A stretch of 43,271 nucleotides of DNA from Clostridium sp. CAG:710. GTDB lineage: Bacteria; Bacillota_I; Bacilli_A; RF39; UBA660. A program made the position numbers and the translations under genes. This document shows positions 1 to 6,462 of the stretch, piece by piece; within the stretch, counting starts at the first letter, position 1, and each line of letters opens with the position of its first letter. The stretch is taken from the NCBI GenBank assembly GCA_000432595.1, contig HF996852.1, positions 1-43,271 of the forward strand, given 5' to 3'. The notes under the pieces were generated by a model that was given only the letters and a program-made list of their open reading frames with translations, had not been told where the DNA came from and made no database searches.

Positions 1-551
1 CTAAGGAAAGTGAAAAAGGGTATCTACTAACAAAAATAGGAATGTGTTTTGAAACTAAAAACAGCACATTAAGTTGGGAAGAGATGTATGAATACGCAAA
101 AATCTATTATGAGCATTATAATGATTTAGAAGTGCCTGCTAGATTCAGGACAAATGATGGATATACCTATGAAGAGAATGGTAAAATTAGATTAGGTCTA
201 TGGATTATTAACCAAAGACAGAATATTCCCCAAAAAAGTGAAAAAATTCAAGCGCTTGATGAAATAAAGATGAATTGGAGTCCAAGAATACAAAAAGAAG
301 AAGTTAATAATTTGTGTATAGATAATGAGATAAATATTGAACTTAATAAAACTGTTATTTCACATATTTCAGCTAAAGAACTAAAATCAAAAATAACATA
401 CTTAAGGGCAAATGGTATAGAGCTAACTAATGAAGATGGTAAATTGCATGAAATATTTTCTATGAGTAGTCCGGACATGAAAGAAAAATACGGAATATCC
501 CTACCTGAAATGATAAGAGACTTTTATGATGTAAAGCAGAAGAGGAAATAG
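1..551 (+). CDS. Helicase-associated-domain protein, 3' fragment
   Basis: The reading frame is open to the left edge of the window, so this is the C-terminal part of a longer protein; the ATG at 42 is probably internal. Residues after that ATG contain one helicase-associated (HA) repeat: a WEEMYEYAKIYYEHY helix, then LEVPARF, then GLWIINQR, the pattern in which aromatic and basic residues recur in HA repeats. These repeats normally occur in tandem behind a DEAD/DEAH helicase, often in mobile or accessory regions. The last third (about residues 90-169) is charged and not recognised. The next gene starts 4 bases after the stop, so the two are probably co-transcribed. The helicase part, if present, lies outside the window. 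Confidence 0.6.
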   Translation, partial: KESEKGYLLTKIGMCFETKNSTLSWEEMYEYAKIYYEHYNDLEVPARFRTNDGYTYEENGKIRLGLWIINQRQNIPQKSEKIQALDEIKMNWSPRIQKEEVNNLCIDNEINIELNKTVISHISAKELKSKITYLRANGIELTNEDGKLHEIFSMSSPDMKEKYGISLPEMIRDFYDVKQKRK

Positions 552-555
552 GATT

Positions 556-867
556 ATGTTTTTAGAAAAATATATTGATTCCACATATGTAGAAATGATT
601 TATGATAATTATGAAAATAGTTATATTAATAGCCTAGATGAAAGAAATTTTTTGTTAGTATATAATTTACTAAAGGGAAAAGGCTTCTATTTTATAGATG
701 ATATAGCACTCAACTATTTAGAGTTGTTTGAATTAAAAAGAGATAACATAGAAAAGGCACTTAATACATTAAAAGAAATAATTGGGGAAAATTACATAAA
801 AGAAATAGGCCATAATATGATACTTGTTGATAAAATTATAGAATTAGCAAGTAAATATGATAATTAA
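556..867 (+). CDS. Small hypothetical protein
   Basis: A 103-residue acidic protein with no signal peptide or membrane segment and no family I recognise. It is predicted to be mostly helical, with hydrophobic and charged residues alternating through DIALNYLELFELKRDNIEKA. Its ATG lies 4 bases after the upstream stop, with AGAGGAAATAGG serving as ribosome binding site, and a strong hairpin terminator follows the stop directly. It therefore closes the operon of the helicase-associated-domain gene. It might be a partner or regulator of that protein, but nothing in the sequence shows a function. Confidence 0.55.
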   Translation: MFLEKYIDSTYVEMIYDNYENSYINSLDERNFLLVYNLLKGKGFYFIDDIALNYLELFELKRDNIEKALNTLKEIIGENYIKEIGHNMILVDKIIELASKYDN

Positions 868-892
868 AACAGGAAAAAATCCTGTTTTTTTT
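868..892 (+). terminator. Intrinsic terminator
   Basis: A 7-bp stem AACAGGA/TCCTGTT (868-874 with 880-886) with a 5-base A loop, followed by a T run. It ends the operon at 1-867. Confidence 0.85.
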
Positions 893-917
893 AACTTATT
901 TAGGAAAAGATCAATAT

Positions 918-944
918 ACCTCCTATACTTTATTGTGAGGAGGT
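918..944 (+). promoter_or_regulatory. Hairpin sequestering the exporter ribosome binding site
   Basis: ACCTCCT at 918-924 is exactly complementary to the Shine-Dalgarno AGGAGGT at 938-944, with a 13-base loop. If the hairpin forms in the mRNA, it hides the only good ribosome binding site of the C39 exporter. A TATACT hexamer at 924-929 could be the -10 element, in which case the RNA start would fall near 936 and the anti-SD arm would be left out of that transcript. The hairpin therefore matters only if transcription starts further upstream. Confidence 0.4.
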
Positions 945-950
945 GAAAAA

Positions 951-3041
951 ATAAAAAAATTTGAATGCGTCATGCAAAACAACATGAAAGACTGTGGAGT
1001 AGCGGCACTTCTTACAATCATTAGAACAAATGGTGGGGATGTTCCATATGAATATTTAAGAATGCTTACTAAAACCTCTACAAATGGAACAAATGCTTAT
1101 TATTTATTAGAAGCAGCTAAAACATTGGGATTTGATACTAGAGCTTTAAAAGGAAATGTTGAGGATTTAAATAAATCATATCTTCCTTGTATAGCACACG
1201 TTATAATAGATTCTAAATACAAACATTTTGTTGTTATACATGAAATTAATAATAAATATGTTACTATAGCGGATCCTAGTTGCGGAATTAGAAAACTTAC
1301 AATAAATGATTTTAAAAAAATTAGTACTGAACAATATTTGATTTTCTTTCTAAATAAACCTTTACCTAATATTAAAAACGATAAAAAATTTATTAAATTA
1401 CTAATTAGTTTTTTTGTAACGTTTAAAAATGTCTTCACATCAATTTTTATATTTTCTATTCTATATACTTTAATTAACGTTGTATTATCATATTCATTTC
1501 AATTTATTATAGAAGATGCGATTAATGTGAATTCAGTATCTAACCTATATTTTATTGGCGTTGTAGTTATATTTCTTACTTTGATTAGTAATGTTTCTAA
1601 TTTTATAAGAAATAATATGTTTAATTATGTAAGTAGTAAGATTGACTTTCTTTTGATTAGTGACGTATTCAGGCAAATATTTTCTCTTCCTTACTTATAT
1701 TATAAAACCAGAACTACAGGTGATGTACTTTCTAGAATAAATGATTTGGATGGTATAAAAAAGAATTTATGTAATTTAATAATTAATTTTTTTGTAGATG
1801 GTATTTTGGTTATATTTGTATTTTTCTTTTTATGCAGGATAAATCTTACTTTAAGTTTAATTGCTTTATGTATAGGTATTATTTATTTCTTGATTATTAA
1901 GCTTTTTTCTAATTCTATTTATGATATGGTTTTAGAAAATAAAAAGAACTCATCTTTATTAAATAGTAACTTGGTTGAATATATTTCTTCTATACAAACT
2001 ATTAAAGGGATGAATGCTATAGATAACTATAAAAATAAGTTATGTGATACATATAAAAATCATTTGAATAAAAATTATGAATTTACAAAGATTTTTAATA
2101 TTGAAGAGTTTATTAAGGAAATTGTAAATTCACTTGGACTATGTTTAATACTTTTAATAGGTGGATATTTAGTATTAAAAGGTAAAATGAGATTGGAGGC
2201 TTTAATTACATATAATGCTTTAATTATATACTTTTTAGAACCTATTAAAAATGTTGTTGGATTTGATTTTGCATTAAAAGAAATTCGTGCATCTATAAAA
2301 AGAATTATTGATTTATATAGTATTAAAACTTGTGATACGGTTTTAGAACCTAAGTATACTTCTTCTAATATTTATGGTGATATTTCTATAAAAAATCTTA
2401 GTTATTCTTATAATAAAAAAGATAAAATACTTAAAAATATTACTTTTGATGTAGATAGGGGTGAAAAAATAGTTATTAGTGGTTATAGTGGAAGTGGTAA
2501 AAGTACTTTATCAAAGATTATTTGTGGTTATTTAGAAATTGATAATGATATGATTTATATTGATGGAATTGATATTAATTCTCACAATATAATAAAGTTA
2601 ACGCGTGATGTTTGTTATATTTCACAAAAAGAGGTAATGTTTACTGATTCTATTTATAATAATATCATTATGGAAAGAGATATTAGTTATGAAAAATTTT
2701 TAGAAGTATGCAAGATAACAGGGGTAGATACTATGGTAAAAAGTAAATTACACAGTTATAATTTTTTACTTGAAGAAGGCGGATTTAATATAAGTGGAGG
2801 AGAAAGGCAAAGAATTATTTTGGCAAGGGCATTATTAAAAGATGCTAGTATTTATATTTTTGATGAGAGTTTTAGTGAAATGGACGTGGATAGTGAGGGT
2901 AAAATACTTAGTAAGATTTTTGGATATTTGGCAGATAAAACAATATTAGTGATATCTCATAGAGATAATAATAATCTCTTATTTGATAAATGTTTTACTA
3001 TTAAGAATGGGAAAATTTATAATGGATATTATAAGATATAA
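951..3041 (+). CDS. Bacteriocin exporter: C39 peptidase-ABC transporter
   Basis: A single polypeptide that should cut double-glycine leaders and export the peptides. The N-terminal C39 cysteine peptidase shows Gln in VMQNNMKDCG, the catalytic Cys in DCG (residue 15 from the 951 start), His in KHFVVIH (about 92) and Asp in IADP (about 108). A transmembrane domain spans roughly residues 150-440. The nucleotide-binding domain has Walker A GYSGSGKST (about 511), signature ISGGERQRI (about 614), Walker B IYIFDES and the H-loop VISHR. The start is odd: AGGAGG at 938-943 sits 7 bases before an in-frame ATA at 951, giving the KKFECVMQ start usual for C39 proteins. The first ATG (972) is 28 bases from that site, so either AUA is used or a poorly served ATG. 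Start uncertain, function clear. Confidence 0.9.
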   Translation: MKKFECVMQNNMKDCGVAALLTIIRTNGGDVPYEYLRMLTKTSTNGTNAYYLLEAAKTLGFDTRALKGNVEDLNKSYLPCIAHVIIDSKYKHFVVIHEINNKYVTIADPSCGIRKLTINDFKKISTEQYLIFFLNKPLPNIKNDKKFIKLLISFFVTFKNVFTSIFIFSILYTLINVVLSYSFQFIIEDAINVNSVSNLYFIGVVVIFLTLISNVSNFIRNNMFNYVSSKIDFLLISDVFRQIFSLPYLYYKTRTTGDVLSRINDLDGIKKNLCNLIINFFVDGILVIFVFFFLCRINLTLSLIALCIGIIYFLIIKLFSNSIYDMVLENKKNSSLLNSNLVEYISSIQTIKGMNAIDNYKNKLCDTYKNHLNKNYEFTKIFNIEEFIKEIVNSLGLCLILLIGGYLVLKGKMRLEALITYNALIIYFLEPIKNVVGFDFALKEIRASIKRIIDLYSIKTCDTVLEPKYTSSNIYGDISIKNLSYSYNKKDKILKNITFDVDRGEKIVISGYSGSGKSTLSKIICGYLEIDNDMIYIDGIDINSHNIIKLTRDVCYISQKEVMFTDSIYNNIIMERDISYEKFLEVCKITGVDTMVKSKLHSYNFLLEEGGFNISGGERQRIILARALLKDASIYIFDESFSEMDVDSEGKILSKIFGYLADKTILVISHRDNNNLLFDKCFTIKNGKIYNGYYKI

Positions 3042-3447
3042 TGATTTATATAAAGATAGAATGAATATCTTTAATTCATATTTATTATTTACTATTTTTG
3101 TTGTTTTACTTTCGTTATTTGTTTCTATGAATATTACTTATAAAAAATATTTTCTTGCTAAGGCGGTAGTAAATAATAATGGATATTTAAAGTGTTTAGT
3201 AGAAGAGAATAGTCTTTCTTTATTAAATAAAAATAGTACTCTTATTATTGATGGGGTAGAATATCAATATTCCATTTCATCAGTTGAACCAATAGTTAAT
3301 GAAAATAATTTGATTTATCAAGTGGAATTAAAAGTTAATCTAGACTCTAAAATTTCTAAAGAAAATAATGTTTTAAACTTGAAAATACTTGTTGAAAAGC
3401 AATCGGTTTTGAAATATGTAATTAGAAAAGTAGGTGAAATTTATTAG
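3022..3447 (+). CDS. Short membrane accessory protein of exporter
   Basis: About 141 residues. One membrane helix near residues 17-38 (YLLFTIFVVLLSLFVSMNI) is followed by a roughly 100-residue, beta-rich, probably extracellular domain. Position and topology match the membrane-fusion (HlyD-like) accessory proteins that accompany C39 exporters, but those usually have about 400 residues with a long coiled coil, absent here. It overlaps the 3' end of the exporter gene by 20 bases, so the two are translationally linked. I chose the ATG at 3022; the ATG at 3061 is possible and would also keep the membrane helix. The role is inferred from position and topology only. Confidence 0.6.
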   Translation: MDIIRYNDLYKDRMNIFNSYLLFTIFVVLLSLFVSMNITYKKYFLAKAVVNNNGYLKCLVEENSLSLLNKNSTLIIDGVEYQYSISSVEPIVNENNLIYQVELKVNLDSKISKENNVLNLKILVEKQSVLKYVIRKVGEIY

Positions 3448-3586
3448 TGAATTAAATAGTAATGATTTGAAGAATATAGAAGGTGGTGCGGTAAGCCCTT
3501 GGGCTATTATTGGTATTGGCGCGGGAATTGTATTTTTAATTGGAGTTCTAGATGGATTTTTTAGACCACTTAAGTGTAATAAATAA
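3434..3586 (+). CDS. Double-glycine-leader bacteriocin-like peptide A
   Basis: A small peptide gene. The leader ends SELNSNDLKNIEGG, a textbook double-glycine leader (ExLxxxxLxxIxGG), exactly what the C39 exporter upstream would cut. The predicted mature peptide has 32 residues: it starts AVSPW, has a GIGAG motif, a hydrophobic core with LIGVLDGFF, and ends RPLKCNK. The DG...RPLKCN ending is, as I recall, shared by a group of class II bacteriocin-like peptides. The start is uncertain. GTG at 3434 gives an 18-residue leader but has a weak ribosome binding site. ATT at 3443 lies 5 bases after AGGTGA, the spacing used elsewhere in this window, and gives MSELN. It overlaps the end of the accessory gene, so all are on one transcript. 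Confidence 0.75.
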   Translation: MKFISELNSNDLKNIEGGAVSPWAIIGIGAGIVFLIGVLDGFFRPLKCNK

Positions 3587-3589
3587 CGT

Positions 3590-3757
3590 ATGAGGGAATT
3601 AAATAATGAGGAGGCTTTTTTTGTTGAAGGGGGATTGTCTGTATCTGGTACTTTAATAAATTCTTTTACTGCTGGTATAAAAATATTACTTGAACTTGGA
3701 AGAAGTTTGGGTTCAGTAATAAGAAGAGGTGGAAGTGGACAAATGTGCAAAATATGA
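3590..3757 (+). CDS. Double-glycine-leader bacteriocin-like peptide B
   Basis: A 55-residue peptide that begins 3 bases after the stop of peptide A. The leader MRELNNEEAFFVEGG ends in GG, predicting cleavage after residue 15 and a 40-residue mature peptide starting LSVSGTL and ending in a basic tail (IRRGGSGQMCKI). The mature part is an amphipathic, cationic helix with a GxxxG motif (GRSLG). Peptide A also has GxxxG (GIGAG), and adjacent peptides with such motifs are typical of two-peptide class IIb bacteriocins. The ribosome binding site is poor, so translation probably depends on coupling to peptide A. It ends in TGA followed directly by in-frame TAA, the only TGA stop among the annotated genes. 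Confidence 0.65.
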   Translation: MRELNNEEAFFVEGGLSVSGTLINSFTAGIKILLELGRSLGSVIRRGGSGQMCKI

Positions 3758-3921
3758 TAAAAAGAATATGTTGTAATAAAAGAAGAATATGTGTATTATT
3801 TTTAATGTTATTATCTCCACTTCTTGTTTATATTCTTGATTATATGGTTGTTATGACATTTAACCTTGGCACATACTTAGGTACTGTTGTTAGATTCATA
3901 TTTGAGAGAATATCTTGTTAA
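3754..3921 (+). CDS. Small membrane protein, candidate immunity factor
   Basis: 55 residues. Its ATG overlaps the stop of peptide B (ATGA), indicating translational coupling. The N-terminus is basic and cysteine-rich (MIKRICCNKRRICV). One hydrophobic segment (VLFLMLLSPLLVYILDYMVVM) could cross the membrane, and the C-terminus is amphipathic and basic. There is no double-glycine leader, so it is probably not a third exported peptide. A short membrane protein as the last gene of a class II bacteriocin operon is most often the immunity protein, which protects the producer. That role is inferred from position; there is no family match I can name. Confidence 0.5.
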   Translation: MIKRICCNKRRICVLFLMLLSPLLVYILDYMVVMTFNLGTYLGTVVRFIFERISC

Positions 3922-3946
3922 AGGAAGAGAAAATTCTCTTCTTTTT
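3922..3946 (+). terminator. Intrinsic terminator of bacteriocin operon
   Basis: GAAGAGAA and TTCTCTTC arms (3924-3931 and 3934-3941, shortened by the small A loop), followed by a T run, directly after the last stop of the locus. Confidence 0.8.
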
Positions 3947-3968
3947 ACTTTTAAGTAAAAAAATCTAT

Positions 3969-3996
3969 TTGAAATAAAGTGGAAATATAGTATAAT
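3969..3996 (+). promoter_or_regulatory. Sigma-A-type promoter for ftsA-ftsZ
   Basis: TTGAAA (3969-3974), a 16-bp spacer and a perfect TATAAT (3991-3996), 28 bases before the ftsA ATG. Confidence 0.75.
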
Positions 3997-4023
3997 GTAT
4001 GTAAGAATAGGAGCGAGGTACGA

Positions 4024-5265
4024 ATGAGAAGAATTTATACTGGAATTGATATTGGTAGTGATAGTATAAAAATAGTAGTTAGTGAAGTCTTTAATAAAAA
4101 ATTTCACGTGCTAGCTTCTACTAGTGTGAAAAGTAAAGGTGTAAGAAGAGGATTAATTATAGATAAAGAAAAAGTAAGTAATAGTATAAAGACTGCGGTA
4201 AAGGAAATTGAAGCAACAATTGGTATTAAGATAGAAGAAGCTGTGGTTACTATTCCTTCTAATGATAGAAAATTAAGCGTTGAATCAGGTACTACTAAGA
4301 TAGTACTTGATACAGTTAGTGGAGAAGATATAGTAAATGCTTTAAGTGATGCTGTTATAGATAAGGTTCCTGAAGGATATGAATTAATTACAACTGTGCC
4401 TATTACATTTAAAGTTGATGATATGGATAATATTATTGATCCAAAAGGTAGAGCGGGCGAATATTTAAGTGTTAAAGCAGTTATGATTACTGCTCCTAAA
4501 AAGAATCTGTTTGATGTCTTAGAAGTATGCAATATGTGTGGAATAGAAGCAAAAGATGTGATTTTTAAGACAATTGGGGATTACTATGAGGCAAGAGGAA
4601 AAGATACTGAAGTTGAAGTTGGGGCAATAGTAGATGTAGGTAGTGATACTACTAGTGTTTCTATATTCAATAAAGGTATTATGATTAAAGATGATATAAT
4701 TAATTTAGGAAGCAAAAATATAGATAAGGATATCTCATATATTTATGGGGTTGATTTAGCTACTGCACGTGATTTAAAAGAGAATTTCTCAGTATGTAGT
4801 AGAAAGTATGCAGACAGTAATGATTCTGTTGAGATAAAGATTAATGATAATGATGTGATTAAAATTAATCAATATGAATTGTCTGAAGCAGTAGAAGCAA
4901 GGGTTAATGAATTGTTGAAACTTGCAAAAAAAAGCATAAATAACTTAACAAACCGCAAAATTAGTTATATAATTGTTACAGGAGGTATAACCGAATTAAC
5001 AGGATTTGGTTATATTGTTGAAAATGTTTTAGGAATTAATGCAACTACGCTTAATATTACAACACTTGGAATTAGAAATAATAAATATTCTGCTGCTATG
5101 GGAATAATTAAGTATTTTCATGAGAAGTTGAAATTAAGAGACATCGATTACACAATGTTTGATGATGAAAAAATAAATGCATTAATGGATAGTAAAAAAA
5201 GTCTATTAAATGTTAATAATGACACATTAGTTAGTAAAATATTTGATTATTTTACTGGTAATTAA
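4024..5265 (+). CDS. ftsA: Cell division protein FtsA
   Basis: An actin-like ATPase that tethers FtsZ filaments to the membrane and recruits later division proteins. The nucleotide-binding signatures are present: phosphate-1 loop YTGIDIGSDSIK at residues 5-16, phosphate-2 loop VDVGSDTTSVS near 204, and the adenosine loop VTGGITELTG near 318. The SHS2/1C region lies between the first two. The extreme C-terminus, LVSKIFDYFTGN, is the amphipathic helix that binds the membrane. Length 413 is normal for the family. The start has a clear upstream GAGG site. ftsZ follows 12 bases after the stop, forming the classical ftsA-ftsZ pair, transcribed from the promoter at 3969. Confidence 0.95.
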   Translation: MRRIYTGIDIGSDSIKIVVSEVFNKKFHVLASTSVKSKGVRRGLIIDKEKVSNSIKTAVKEIEATIGIKIEEAVVTIPSNDRKLSVESGTTKIVLDTVSGEDIVNALSDAVIDKVPEGYELITTVPITFKVDDMDNIIDPKGRAGEYLSVKAVMITAPKKNLFDVLEVCNMCGIEAKDVIFKTIGDYYEARGKDTEVEVGAIVDVGSDTTSVSIFNKGIMIKDDIINLGSKNIDKDISYIYGVDLATARDLKENFSVCSRKYADSNDSVEIKINDNDVIKINQYELSEAVEARVNELLKLAKKSINNLTNRKISYIIVTGGITELTGFGYIVENVLGINATTLNITTLGIRNNKYSAAMGIIKYFHEKLKLRDIDYTMFDDEKINALMDSKKSLLNVNNDTLVSKIFDYFTGN

Positions 5266-5277
5266 GGGAGGATATAT

Positions 5278-6375
5278 ATGTTTGGTACATTAGAAATGGA
5301 TCAATTAGCTAAAATAAAAGTAATTGGTATTGGTGGCGGTGGAGGCAATGCCGTTAACCGAATGATAGAGTCAGGGGTAAAAGGAGTAGAGTTTATTGTA
5401 GCTAATACAGACTTGCAAGTTTTAAACAACTCCAAAGCAGAGAAGAAAATCCAAATTGGTGCAACCCTTACTGATGGATTAGGTGCAGGAGCAAAACCTG
5501 AGATAGGTAGAGAAGCTGCAGTAGAATCTAAAAAAGAATTAGAAGAAGCCTTAACTGGTGCTGACATGGTATTTATTACTTGTGGTATGGGTGGAGGAAC
5601 AGGATCTGGAGCTGCTCCAGTAGTGGCTGAAATAGCACAAGGTCTTGGTGCTTTAACTGTTGCTATTGTAACAAAACCATTCACATTTGAAGGTAAGAAA
5701 AGAATGGAAAATGCTTTAGTTGGGCTTGAGGAATTGAAGAAACACGTTGATACATTAATTGTAATTCCTAATGATAGATTAAGAGAAATTATTGATAAAT
5801 CTACACCAATGCTTGAAGCATTTAAAGAAGTTGATAATGTATTACGTCGTGGTGTTCAATCTATATCTGACTTGATTGCTGTTGTTGGTTTAGTTAACCT
5901 TGACTTTGCCGATGTTAAAGCAGTTATGGAAAAATCAGGAAATGCTATTATTGGTATTGGTATAGGTATGGGTGAAGATAGAGCAATTGAAGCTGCTAAA
6001 CAAGCTGTTTCATCTCCACTTCTTGAAACTAGTATTTCAGGAGCAACTGATGCTATTATCAATATTACTGGTGGATTGAATTTAACATTGTTTGAAGCTG
6101 AACAAGCTGCTGAAGTTGTAAGAGCTGCTGCTAATACTGATATTAATACAATATTCGGTTCTGTTATTAATGAAAACTTAACTGATGAAGTTATAGTTAC
6201 AGTAATTGCTACAGGATTTGATAAGGCTAATAAAGAACCACTTTATAATAATGTACAAAGTGGAGTTAATACTAGAAGAAGTAGAGAACAAGAAGTAATT
6301 GATGTAGATGATGATGATGACTCTAGTGATGATGGCGAATACGAATATCCTCCATTTATGAGAAGAAATTTCTAG
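5278..6375 (+). CDS. ftsZ: Cell division protein FtsZ
   Basis: The tubulin-like GTPase that forms the division ring. The GTP-binding signature GGGTGSG is at residues 105-111, and the catalytic T7 loop NLDFADV at about 207-213. The globular core ends near residue 315. A short, very acidic linker (IDVDDDDDSSDD) follows, then the conserved C-terminal peptide YPPFMRRNF that binds FtsA, and probably SepF encoded at 27498. 365 residues is on the short side because the linker is short. The ATG has a strong GGGAGG site. Terminator directly downstream. Confidence 0.97.
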   Translation: MFGTLEMDQLAKIKVIGIGGGGGNAVNRMIESGVKGVEFIVANTDLQVLNNSKAEKKIQIGATLTDGLGAGAKPEIGREAAVESKKELEEALTGADMVFITCGMGGGTGSGAAPVVAEIAQGLGALTVAIVTKPFTFEGKKRMENALVGLEELKKHVDTLIVIPNDRLREIIDKSTPMLEAFKEVDNVLRRGVQSISDLIAVVGLVNLDFADVKAVMEKSGNAIIGIGIGMGEDRAIEAAKQAVSSPLLETSISGATDAIINITGGLNLTLFEAEQAAEVVRAAANTDINTIFGSVINENLTDEVIVTVIATGFDKANKEPLYNNVQSGVNTRRSREQEVIDVDDDDDSSDDGEYEYPPFMRRNF

Positions 6376-6394
6376 TTAAATAATGTAAAATATT

Positions 6395-6420
6395 AAAAGT
6401 CCTTAGTGACTTTTTTTTCT
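6395..6420 (+). terminator. Intrinsic terminator after ftsZ
   Basis: A 7-bp stem AAAAGTC/GACTTTT (6395-6401 with 6408-6414) with a 6-base loop and a run of T. Confidence 0.85.
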
Positions 6421-6462
6421 TTTTCATATATAATTAAATCGTACATAATGAGGTGATGATAA

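Noticed and set aside
3373..3750. 125-codon minus-strand frame opposite the two small peptides
   Set aside because: The plus strand here holds two peptides with double-glycine leaders and coupled starts. The minus frame has no ribosome site or family pattern and is rich in Pro/Ser/Ile, as expected of an antisense shadow.
5301..5684. Minus-strand frame opposite ftsZ
   Set aside because: An antisense shadow of the glycine-rich GTPase domain; no ribosome site and no homology pattern.
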